The notes under the pieces were generated by a model. The model saw only the letters and a list, made by a program, of their open reading frames with translations. It was not told the DNA's origin and made no database searches. This document shows, in pieces, positions 56,787-64,000 of a stretch of DNA of 64,000 nt. A program made the position numbers and the translations under genes. Numbering within the stretch: the stretch's first letter is position 1; every line of letters begins with the position of its first letter. Origin of the DNA: Segniliparus rotundus DSM 44985 (GTDB lineage: Bacteria > Actinomycetota > Actinomycetes > Mycobacteriales > Mycobacteriaceae); contig NC_014168.1 in assembly GCF_000092825.1 (NCBI RefSeq), forward strand, positions 921,946-985,945, written 5' to 3'.

Positions 56787-57454
56787 TGTTTCCCTCCGTT
56801 GGCCGAGATCATGTCGTTGCAGAGCTTCTGGTGCAGTTCGAGGCTCGTGGCGAGGTGCGTTTCGAGCGGACGCCCGTCCTCGTCGCGAGCCCATTCCTGC
56901 CAGGCGTGGCGGGCGACGGCCAGGGCGATGGAGACGATGAGCCGCGCCTCTTGCGCCAGCTTTTGCGCGTCGTGGTCGGGGCGGAGCTGGCCGAGCTTCG
57001 CCGCGCAGAGCGCCGCGAAGGCTTCGGCGGTCTCGGCGGCATGGGCGAGGCGCAGGCCGACCAGGCGCGGCTGTTCCTGGAACACACGCAGCATGAGCCG
57101 CGCGTGTTCCTGTCTCTGACCGGCGCTGCGCGTGGCGAGCAGATCGATGATCGGTCCGAAGTGGTCGGTGTTCTCGGGCGCGAGGTACGCCTGGGACCAG
57201 GCGGAGTCCGGTCCGGTCTCGCCGACCCCGAGGATGGCCCCGTCCTTGGAGCCCCAATAGTTGAAGACGGTCTTCGGCGACACCGCCGCCGTTTCGGCGA
57301 TCTGTGCGATGGTGACCGCCTCATAGCCGTGTTCGGCCACGAGGCGGATGGCCGCCTCGTGGATTTGCGCGGCGCAGGCCGTTCGCTTGCGCTCGCGCAA
57401 GCCGGGCTGGTGCTGTTGGTCGGGCTGGTTTTGGGAGACCAGGGCTGTGGTCAT
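56783..57454 (-). CDS. TetR-family regulator of the DHA2 exporter
   Basis: 223 residues. N-terminal helix-turn-helix: RERKRTACAAQIHEAAIRL, VTIAQIAETAAVSPKTVFNYWGSK. C-terminal ligand-binding helices with no recognisable specificity. ATG 57454 is predicted leaderless; the operator lies over its own promoter, giving autorepression. Operon with the exporter. Confidence 0.92.
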   Translation of the reverse strand: MTTALVSQNQPDQQHQPGLRERKRTACAAQIHEAAIRLVAEHGYEAVTIAQIAETAAVSPKTVFNYWGSKDGAILGVGETGPDSAWSQAYLAPENTDHFGPIIDLLATRSAGQRQEHARLMLRVFQEQPRLVGLRLAHAAETAEAFAALCAAKLGQLRPDHDAQKLAQEARLIVSIALAVARHAWQEWARDEDGRPLETHLATSLELHQKLCNDMISANGGKQ

Positions 57455-57459
57455 GCCAA

Positions 57460-57489
57460 AAATATACACAATATGTAATTTTACGTCAA
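57460..57489 (-). promoter_or_regulatory. tetR-exporter promoter with TetR-type operator
   Basis: On the minus strand TTGACG (57484-57489), 17 bases, then TATATT (57461-57466), then 6 bases and ATG 57454. An imperfect dyad AAA-N2-TACA-N5-TGTA-N2-TTT (57460-57482) covers the -10 and spacer. Among the strongest sigma70-type promoters in the window, and AT-rich. Confidence 0.65.
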
Positions 57490-57541
57490 GTGAATATTGT
57501 TGCGCTGCTCGTTCCCTCGGCAACAGCGCTATGGTTGCGAC

Positions 57542-57714
57542 ATGTTTTTTGTCGAGATCGGCCTGATTTTCCTTGTTTTTTGCTCCAAATCGCCACTTTG
57601 GTGCTCGTCATAGTCAGGACTTCGAAACCCAAAGGCGTCCCAGCGCAGTACCCCGGATACCCTGCGCCTACTCCCCAGCCTTTCCAGCAGCACTATGCGC
57701 CGCCGCAGAGCTGA
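57542..57714 (+). pseudogene. Small single-pass membrane protein gene interrupted by one-base frameshift
   Basis: ATG 57542 (TATGGT -10 at 57530-57535, 6 bases upstream) reads MFFVEIGLIFLVF and then goes out of frame in a run of six T (57576-57581). The neighbouring frame continues with LLQIATLVLVIVRTSKPKG and a Pro/Tyr/Gln tail to a stop at 57714. Joining the frames by a one-base step back gives a coherent 57-residue protein with one transmembrane helix and a PAPTPQPFQ tail. Either a homopolymer sequencing error, an inactive gene, or frameshifting during translation. Function unknown. Confidence 0.5.
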
Positions 57715-57747
57715 GACTCCCTGTCGGGCTGCTGCTACCGTTGAGAG

Positions 57748-59022
57748 GTGACTGCTGTCCCTACTGTCGCCCCCTCTGACGAGGCGGTGGCCCACGAGGT
57801 CCGCGCGCTCGCCCGTCGGGCGAAAACCGCCTCTCGCGAACTCGCGCTGCTCTCCGCCGCGCACAAGAACGCCGTCCTGCTCGCGGCCGCCCAGAAGATC
57901 GTCGCGAAGAGCGACGACATCATCGCCGCCAACGCTGTGGACGAGGCTGCGGGAGCCGCCGCCGGCATGTCCGAGAGCCTCACAGACCGGCTGCGTCTGA
58001 ATCCGGCAAGGATCGACGCCGTCGCTTCTGGCCTGCGCCAGGTCGCGGCGCTCGCGGACCCGGTCGGCGAAGTGGTGGACGGGCGCACCCTGCCCAACGG
58101 ACTCAAGCTGCGCCAGCAGCGGGTGCCGCTGGGGGTCGTCGGCATCGTCTACGAAGCCCGCCCGAATGTCACCGTCGACGGCTTCGGGCTCGCTTTCAAA
58201 TCCGGCAACGCGGTCCTCCTGCGCGGTTCCGCCTCCGCCGCGCGTTCGAACGAAGCCCTGGTGCGCCTCGTGCGCGAGACGCTCGCCGAGCACGGGCTCC
58301 CCGAGGACGCCGCGCAACTGCTGCCGAGCGCCAGCCACGCCAGCGTCACTGCGCTCGCCCAAGCCCGAGGCCTCGTGGACGTGATCATCCCGCGCGGCGG
58401 CGCGGGGCTCATCAATGCCGTCGTCGCCCAGGCCACCGTGCCCGCCATCGAGACCGGCGTGGGCAACTGCCACCTTTTCGTGCACGCCGCAGCCGACCTC
58501 GACCAGGCGATCGCCATCCTGCTCAACGCCAAGACCCGCCGTCCCAGCGTGTGCAACACGGTCGAGACTGTGCTCGTGGACCGCGCGATCGCCGACGAGG
58601 CGGCCCCGAAGATCATCGCCGCCCTGCGCGGCGCGGGCGTGACGGTGCACGGCGACCTGCCCGGCCTGGTGCCCGCCGTCGAAGCCGACTGGGCCGAGGA
58701 GTATTTGTCCCTCGACATCGCCCTTGCGGTCGTGGACGGGGTGGACGGCGCGCTCGCCCACATCGAGCGATGGGGCACCGGCCACACCGAAGCCATCGTC
58801 ACCAAGAACCTCGCGGCCGCCGACGAGTTCACCGCGCGGGTGGACGCGGCGGCGGTCATGGTGAACGCCTCGACCGCGTTCACGGACGGCGAACAGTTCG
58901 GTCTCGGCGCGGAAATCGGCATCTCCACTCAGAAACTGCACGCCCGAGGCCCCATGGGTCTTCAGGCGCTCACCAGCACGAAATGGGTGGTCTGGGGAGA
59001 CGGGCAGGTCCGGCCCGCATGA
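57748..59022 (+). CDS. proA: ProA, gamma-glutamyl phosphate reductase
   Basis: 424 residues. Aldehyde-dehydrogenase-like: [33 protein letters not shown] (outline), [12 protein letters not shown], catalytic Cys in [32 protein letters not shown] and [15 protein letters not shown]. Proline synthesis. TACCGT (57736-57741) lies 6 bases before GTG 57748, so leaderless. The stop overlaps an in-phase 23-codon ORF. Confidence 0.95.
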   Translation: MTAVPTVAPSDEAVAHEVRALARRAKTASRELALLSAAHKNAVLLAAAQKIVAKSDDIIAANAVDEAAGAAAGMSESLTDRLRLNPARIDAVASGLRQVAALADPVGEVVDGRTLPNGLKLRQQRVPLGVVGIVYEARPNVTVDGFGLAFKSGNAVLLRGSASAARSNEALVRLVRETLAEHGLPEDAAQLLPSASHASVTALAQARGLVDVIIPRGGAGLINAVVAQATVPAIETGVGNCHLFVHAAADLDQAIAILLNAKTRRPSVCNTVETVLVDRAIADEAAPKIIAALRGAGVTVHGDLPGLVPAVEADWAEEYLSLDIALAVVDGVDGALAHIERWGTGHTEAIVTKNLAAADEFTARVDAAAVMVNASTAFTDGEQFGLGAEIGISTQKLHARGPMGLQALTSTKWVVWGDGQVRPA

Positions 59023-59090
59023 GCGCGACCGCACAAGCGCCCTTGGGCCTGCTCGCGCAGGGGCGTCTCATGAAAAAGGCGACCGTATGA
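59019..59090 (+). CDS. Possible 23-residue linking ORF between proA and the MoxR gene
   Basis: ATG 59019 overlaps the proA stop and its own TGA (59088-59090) overlaps the MoxR ATG 59087: ATGA junctions at both ends. Encodes [10 protein letters not shown]... to ...KKATV, no hydrophobic or catalytic pattern. It may be a translated coupling element or chance; the double overlap is the only support. Confidence 0.35.
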   Translation: MSATAQAPLGLLAQGRLMKKATV

Positions 59091-59989
59091 CAGACAGCAA
59101 ACTCCAACCGTTCTTCACCAGCGTCCCCGATGTCAAAGAACGGCTCAGAAAAACCGGCTACCTCGCGAGCGACGCGGTGGTCACCGCCGTGTTCCTCGCG
59201 GACCAGCTCGGCAAGCCGCTCTTGGTGGAAGGCCCCGCCGGGGTCGGCAAGACCGAACTCGCCAAAGCCGTCGCGGCGGCGGCGGGGGCGAGGTTCGTGC
59301 GTCTGCAATGCTACGAGGGCGTGGACGAATCCCGAGTGCTCTACGAGTGGAACTACGCCATGCAGATCTTGCGGGTGCAGACCGGCAACCGGGCGCACAG
59401 CGGCGGGAACGGGGGCGGCTGGGAAGAGACGAAAAACGACATCTTCACCGAGGAATTCCTCTTAGAGCGCCCACTGTTGACCGCGATCCGCCAGACTGAT
59501 CCGACGACGCTGCTCATCGATGAGATCGACAAGGCCGACGTCGAGGTCGAAGGGTTGCTGTTGGAGGTGCTCTCCGATTTCGCCATCACCATCCCCGAGC
59601 TCGGCCCGATCGAATCCACCCGCCGCCCGTTCACATTGCTCACCTCGAACGCCAGCCGGGAACTCTCCGAGGCGCTCAAGCGCCGCTGCCTGTTCCTGCA
59701 CATTGATTTCCCCGAACCGCATTTGGAGCGCGCAATCCTCGCCGAACGTGTGCCGCAGCTGGGCGGTGCTATGGCGGAGCAGCTGGTTCGCGTGGTCGGC
59801 GTCTTGCGGGGGCTGAGCTTGAAGAAGCCGCCGTCGGTGGCGGAGAGCATCGACTGGGCGCGCACCCTCATCGCTTTGGGCCAGGGCGAGGGCGCGAAGC
59901 TTTCCGACAAGGCCATCACGGCGAGTCTGGGCGCTGTGCTCAAACACCGGGGCGATCACGACGTCGCCCGGCAAGAGCTGAAGCTCTAG
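59087..59989 (+). CDS. MoxR-family AAA+ ATPase (Rv2426c/CoxD-like)
   Basis: 300 residues. Walker A EGPAGVGKTELAKAV, Walker B LLIDEIDKADVEVE, sensor-1 LTSNASRELSEALKRR (Arg finger) and a lid domain. A Gly-rich insertion (SGGNGGGWEE) lies in the loop after RVQTGN. MoxR ATPases act as metal-enzyme or complex chaperones with VWA partners, like the gene that follows. Next to proA as in M. tuberculosis Rv2427c-Rv2426c. Confidence 0.9.
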   Translation: MTDSKLQPFFTSVPDVKERLRKTGYLASDAVVTAVFLADQLGKPLLVEGPAGVGKTELAKAVAAAAGARFVRLQCYEGVDESRVLYEWNYAMQILRVQTGNRAHSGGNGGGWEETKNDIFTEEFLLERPLLTAIRQTDPTTLLIDEIDKADVEVEGLLLEVLSDFAITIPELGPIESTRRPFTLLTSNASRELSEALKRRCLFLHIDFPEPHLERAILAERVPQLGGAMAEQLVRVVGVLRGLSLKKPPSVAESIDWARTLIALGQGEGAKLSDKAITASLGAVLKHRGDHDVARQELKL

Positions 59990-59991
59990 CC

Positions 59992-61548
59992 GTGGCGGGC
60001 CCGAAATGGCGGCTGCCCGTGCCCGCCTTGCCCGCTCTGCGCAAAGCGGCGGAGCGGCAGTTCGGAAAGCTCTCCGGCGGGGAGCCGCTCATCGAGCGCG
60101 CCGCAACGGAGCCCGCGCCGCCCGAGGCGCCTCCCCCCACGCCCTTGGACGGGGTGAGCGAGCGGATGATGAGCCTTGTCGAGGCGTTGCGGGGCACGGA
60201 AGTCGACGTGAGCCCTTCCCAGGTGATCGACGCCGCCCAAGCGTTGTCCGTGATCGAGATCCTCGACCGTGAGCAGCTGCGCGAAGCGCTCGGGGCCACA
60301 CTCGTGCGGCGCCCGGAGCACCGCCGGGTGTTCGACGGGCTCTTCGAGCTGTGGTTCCCGGAGCGGATCGGCGAAAACGCGGGCGGGAGAGGCGAGGACG
60401 AGGTCGTGCTGCCGCTCGACGAGAACGGCGAGATCGATCAAGCGGCTCTGAACGAGACGCTCGCCGAGCTCATGGCGGACGACTCGCCGCAGGGCCGGCG
60501 GCGGCTCTCCCGGCTCGTCGCGGCGATCGTGGACCGCTTGGGGCGGTACCAATCCTCGCGCGGCGGCTCGTTCTCCGCGTATCAGGCCACCCGCCGCCTG
60601 GAACTGGACGGCCTCGCGGAACGTCTCATCCACGGCCTGCTCTCCGGGTCGGTCGACCCGGACGCGACCGACCAGCGTGTCGCCCAGGCGGACGCCCGTC
60701 AGCGTGTCGCCCGCCTGCAGGAGGAGATCCGTCAGGAGACAAGCCGCAGGGTTTCGCAGATCCAGGGCCGCGAGCGGGTCGCGGAGTACTCGATCCGCCC
60801 GCCGCTCTCTGTGCTCAACGTGCAGCAGGCGACGAACGCGGAGCTCATGATGATGCGCCGGGAGATCGTGACCCTTGCGCGCCTGCTCGCGAACCGCTTG
60901 TCGCAGTCGAGGCGGCCGGGCGCGGGGCAGCGGATCGACCTGCGCAAGACGCTGCACCGGGCGCACGCCACTGCGGGCGTGCCGGTGCGGCTCGTGCGGA
61001 AAAAGCCCCGCCCGAAACGCCCCGACCTTGTCGTCCTGTGCGACGTCTCCGGCTCGGTGGCGGCGTTCAGCCAATTCACGCTGTTGCTCGTGCACGCTCT
61101 GCGGGAGCGTTTCTCCAGGGTGCGGGCCTTCGCTTTTGTCGACCGGATCGACGAGATCACTCAGCTGTTCGTCGAATCGGCCGATTTGGCGGAGATGATC
61201 CGCCGCGCGCTCACCGAGGCGGACGTGTCCGGTTCGGTGGGGCGTTCTGACTACGGCAGCGCGTTCGGCCTTTTTCTGGACCGTTTCGAGGATTCGCTCA
61301 CCCGCGACACCTCGCTGCTCATCCTCGGCGACGGGCGGACGAACTACCTCGACCCCAATCTGGACGCGCTGCGCGAGATCGCCGGCAAGGTCAAACACGC
61401 GCATTGGCTGAACCCGGAATCTGCGGCGGGCTGGGGCAGCGGCGATTCGGAAGCCAACCGATACCAGTCCGTGCTGCCCATGCACGAGTGCCGCAACGGG
61501 CGCCAGCTGGCGGAGTTCATCGGCAAGCTGCTGCTGCCGGACGCATAG
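59992..61548 (+). CDS. VWA-domain CoxE-like protein (Rv2425c-like)
   Basis: 518 residues. N-terminal helical region (1-300, many Arg, Glu and Gln), then a von Willebrand A domain with MIDAS DVSGSVAAFSQF (D-x-S-x-S near residue 347), IDRIDEI-type helix, VGRSDYGSAF and LLILGDGRTNY. Partner of the MoxR ATPase; the pair is expected to remodel or metallate a client, unknown here. GTG 59992, two bases after the ATPase stop. Confidence 0.9.
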   Translation: MAGPKWRLPVPALPALRKAAERQFGKLSGGEPLIERAATEPAPPEAPPPTPLDGVSERMMSLVEALRGTEVDVSPSQVIDAAQALSVIEILDREQLREALGATLVRRPEHRRVFDGLFELWFPERIGENAGGRGEDEVVLPLDENGEIDQAALNETLAELMADDSPQGRRRLSRLVAAIVDRLGRYQSSRGGSFSAYQATRRLELDGLAERLIHGLLSGSVDPDATDQRVAQADARQRVARLQEEIRQETSRRVSQIQGRERVAEYSIRPPLSVLNVQQATNAELMMMRREIVTLARLLANRLSQSRRPGAGQRIDLRKTLHRAHATAGVPVRLVRKKPRPKRPDLVVLCDVSGSVAAFSQFTLLLVHALRERFSRVRAFAFVDRIDEITQLFVESADLAEMIRRALTEADVSGSVGRSDYGSAFGLFLDRFEDSLTRDTSLLILGDGRTNYLDPNLDALREIAGKVKHAHWLNPESAAGWGSGDSEANRYQSVLPMHECRNGRQLAEFIGKLLLPDA

Positions 61549-61569
61549 CCAGGCCGCCGTGCGCCCCGG

Positions 61570-62340
<771 letters not shown>

Positions 62341-62391
62341 AACGACTCTATGCCTCTCGGCGCGGCGTCCGCAAAGGAAATATGACCGAAA

Positions 62392-62856
62392 TCACTTTTC
62401 TGGAGAATAGAGCTCGGTGAGCCGTCTCGGGCCTGGCCCTTCGGCTCGCAACTCGTCCCCCCAGTTCAGCGTCATGCAGCTTTTCAGGGACAGGCAGCCG
62501 CACCCGATGCACCCGGTGAGCTCGGCCTGCATCTGTTCGATCGCCTTTCTGCGGGCCTCGAGCCTGTCGTGCCACCGAGCCGCGATTCTGCGCCAGTCGG
62601 CGCGGTTCGGGCTGCGGTCCTCGGGCAGGCCCGCGAACACCTCCGCGACCTCCGCGAGCGGGATCCCGAACCTGCCCGCGGCCAGGATGACCGACACCCG
62701 GCGCAGGGTGTGCCGGGGGAATCGGCGCTGGTTGCCCGCCGTGCGCGTCGAACGGATCAGCCCAAGGGACTCGTAATAGCGCAGCGCGGACACGGCCGTT
62801 CCGGTTCGCTCGGCCACGTCGCCGATGCTCAACAGCTGGTGTTTGACGGCCACCAC
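62392..62856 (-). CDS. soxR: SoxR, redox-sensing MerR-family activator
   Basis: 154 residues. MerR helix-turn-helix LLSIGDVAERTGTAVSALRYYE, then dimerisation helix, then the [2Fe-2S] cluster motif CIGCGCLSLKSC (Cys-x2-Cys-x-Cys-x5-Cys). Activated by redox-active compounds or superoxide; in actinobacteria SoxR controls small sets of exporter and oxygenase genes (family knowledge). GTG 62856 or 62853. Divergent from an MFS exporter with a SoxR box between. Confidence 0.93.
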   Translation of the reverse strand: MVAVKHQLLSIGDVAERTGTAVSALRYYESLGLIRSTRTAGNQRRFPRHTLRRVSVILAAGRFGIPLAEVAEVFAGLPEDRSPNRADWRRIAARWHDRLEARRKAIEQMQAELTGCIGCGCLSLKSCMTLNWGDELRAEGPGPRRLTELYSPEK

Positions 62857-62897
62857 GCGCGCCTCCTCGGGAGCTGTCCTGCTGGTCTTCGCGCGCC

Positions 62898-62928
62898 TTG
62901 ACCTCAAGCGTGCTTGAGCATTTAGGCT
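62898..62928 (+). promoter_or_regulatory. SoxR-controlled promoter of the MFS gene with SoxR box
   Basis: TTGACC (62898-62903) and TAGGCT (62923-62928) are separated by 19 bases, the overlong spacer typical of MerR-class activation. In the spacer lies CCTCAAG-CGTG-CTTGAGC (62902-62919), matching the canonical SoxR box CCTCAAG-N4-CTTGAGG in 13 of 14 arm bases. Six bases after the -10 is ATG 62935. Confidence 0.8.
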
Positions 62929-62934
62929 AGACCC

Positions 62935-64000
62935 ATGATTCCGGACGGGCAAGGCACTGCGCGCCGGGCTGGCTCTTGGGGCGAGCTGCTCGGCAAAAAA
63001 CACGCCCCGGCGGCTTTCGTCCTCGCCGCGGGCGTCGCGCTGTACGCCACGAACGCCTACCTGACCGCGAGCCTGTTGCCGACGGCCGTCGCAGAGATCG
63101 GCGGCGAGCGTTACTACGCGTGGACCATGACCGCGTTCCTCATCAGCTCGGTGCTCTCCGTGACATCGGTCGGCGCGCTCGTCGGCGCTTGGGGACCGAG
63201 GAATGCGTACCTCGCCGCGCTCGCGCTCTTCGGCGCCGGCACGCTCGTCTGCGCGGTCAGCCAGAGCATGGCGGAGATGCTGCTCGGACGGTCGGTGCAA
63301 GGGATCGGCGGCGGCCTGCTGTCCGGGCTCGGCTACGCCACGATGCGCTCGGCCTTGCCCGAGCGCTTATGGGCGTACGCCTCGGGCCTGGTGTCCGCGA
63401 TGTGGGGGCTCGGCACCTTTCTCGGCCCCGCCGCAGGCGGGCTCTTCGCGCAGGCCCACGCCTGGCGCGGCGCATTCCTGGTCCTCTTGGCGGTGACCTC
63501 GCTGACCGCTGCCGTCACACCGTTCGCGTTCCGAAGGAGCCCGCGCGCCCAACGGCCCCGAGGATTGCCGTCGTTGTTCTCGTTGTCCCTGCTCGTCGGG
63601 GCCGAACTTGCCGCCAGCGTCGCGAGCGCAGCCCCGAGCAGGCTCGGGCTCTGGCTGGCGCTCGTCGCCGCGGCAACGCTCGTGACCGGCTTTTTCTGGG
63701 CCGACTCCCGGGCGAAGCACGGCGTCTTGCCGCCCGTCGCCTATGCCCGCGGTTCCACACTGCCCTGGGCCTACCTCGTCATCGGCGCGCTCACCGCCGG
63801 GACGTCGGTGGAGATCTTCATCCCCCTTTTCGGACAGCGTCTCGGCGGGCTTTCTCCGGTCGCCGCAGGATTCTTCGGAGCGCTGTTCGCGCTGGGCTGG
63901 ACACTCGGCGAATTTCCCAGTGTGCCGGTGGTCGGCCCGCGCCGCGTTCGGGCCATCCTCGTCGCAGGTCCGCTCGTGACAGCGGCGGCGCTGGTCCTCG
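62935..64000 (+). CDS. MFS exporter, 3' end cut by window
   Basis: At least 355 residues and no stop before the window end. Eleven or more helices visible: AAFVLAAGVALYATNAYLTASLL, TMTAFLISSVLSVTSVGAL, LLGRSVQGIGGGLLSGLGYA (motif), GLGTFLGPAAGGLFA, AFLVLLAVTSLTAAV and so on. DHA-type drug or metabolite exporter. SoxR box and -10 place it under SoxR, so export of redox-active compounds is the likely role. A leaderless mRNA is predicted (TAGGCT 6 bases upstream of ATG). Confidence 0.85.
   Translation, partial: MIPDGQGTARRAGSWGELLGKKHAPAAFVLAAGVALYATNAYLTASLLPTAVAEIGGERYYAWTMTAFLISSVLSVTSVGALVGAWGPRNAYLAALALFGAGTLVCAVSQSMAEMLLGRSVQGIGGGLLSGLGYATMRSALPERLWAYASGLVSAMWGLGTFLGPAAGGLFAQAHAWRGAFLVLLAVTSLTAAVTPFAFRRSPRAQRPRGLPSLFSLSLLVGAELAASVASAAPSRLGLWLALVAAATLVTGFFWADSRAKHGVLPPVAYARGSTLPWAYLVIGALTAGTSVEIFIPLFGQRLGGLSPVAAGFFGALFALGWTLGEFPSVPVVGPRRVRAILVAGPLVTAAALVL

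Overview
The window is a gene-dense stretch of high-GC actinobacterial chromosome. It holds 66 protein-coding genes, one apparently frameshifted small gene and one very small candidate ORF. The two genes at the edges (miaB and a major-facilitator transporter) are cut by the window. I saw no rRNA, tRNA, CRISPR array, insertion sequence or phage gene. No gene-free stretch exceeds 300 bases; the longest is the lexA divergent region (12084-12377). The combination of IdeR with SigB, SigA, a polyphosphate glucokinase, Cei, FbiD, ChiZ-position, DUF3039/3099/3093/3710/4193 proteins and mycobacterial-style SOS boxes points to a mycolic-acid actinobacterium (Mycobacteriales). The gene order follows several Mycobacterium tuberculosis blocks, but the genes are compact and diverged. 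A genus such as Segniliparus would fit; this is inference from memory of gene orders, not a database result.

Layout. 1-29.5 kb follows the M. tuberculosis Rv2733c-Rv2690c block: miaB, a membrane gene pair, DUF349 protein, miaA, dapF, hflX, two tandem fadE20-like genes, lexA and its divergent SOS partner, nrdR, a PAC2 protein, ideR-sigB, sigA, ppgK, an inositol-phosphatase-family gene, cei, dut, the TrkA-type pair ceoC-ceoB and a KimA-type potassium importer. dxs follows at 29.5-31.5 kb. 31.5-34.4 kb is an accessory envelope patch: an MmpS-like secreted protein, a lipoprotein and two tandem secreted serine hydrolases of the beta-lactamase fold. 34.4-38.9 kb is argC-argJ-argB-argD. 38.8-55.2 kb contains a run ending in mutT1, ppk and fbiD on the minus strand, then gpsA, ddl, DUF3515, thiL, a gamma-carbonic-anhydrase homologue, ung, a DAK2/DegV protein, recG and an HNH nuclease, as in Rv2985-Rv2972c. 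55.1-57.5 kb is a TetR-regulated 14-helix exporter. 57.7-61.5 kb is proA followed by a MoxR ATPase and a VWA protein (Rv2427c-Rv2425c order). The right end holds a methyltransferase and a SoxR regulator divergent from an MFS exporter.

How the genes work together. Many are housekeeping: tRNA modification (miaB, miaA), lysine and wall precursors (dapF, ddl), isoprenoids (dxs), arginine and proline synthesis, DNA repair and its control (lexA, ung, recG, mutT1, nrdR, dut), iron control (ideR), sigma factors, polyphosphate synthesis and use (ppk, ppgK), and potassium entry (kimA with ceoB/ceoC). Tight ATGA or GTGA overlaps tie many genes into operons.

The most striking non-coding signal is a recurring TANNNT hexamer 6-7 bases before the start codon at 16 genes, the pattern of leaderless transcripts. 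In the clearest case a perfect 43-base palindrome carries two mirror-image promoters whose start codons are the ends of the palindrome (17203-17245). A near-canonical SoxR box in a 19-base promoter spacer (62898-62928), two SOS boxes, an ARG-box-like site and a TetR-type operator are also visible.
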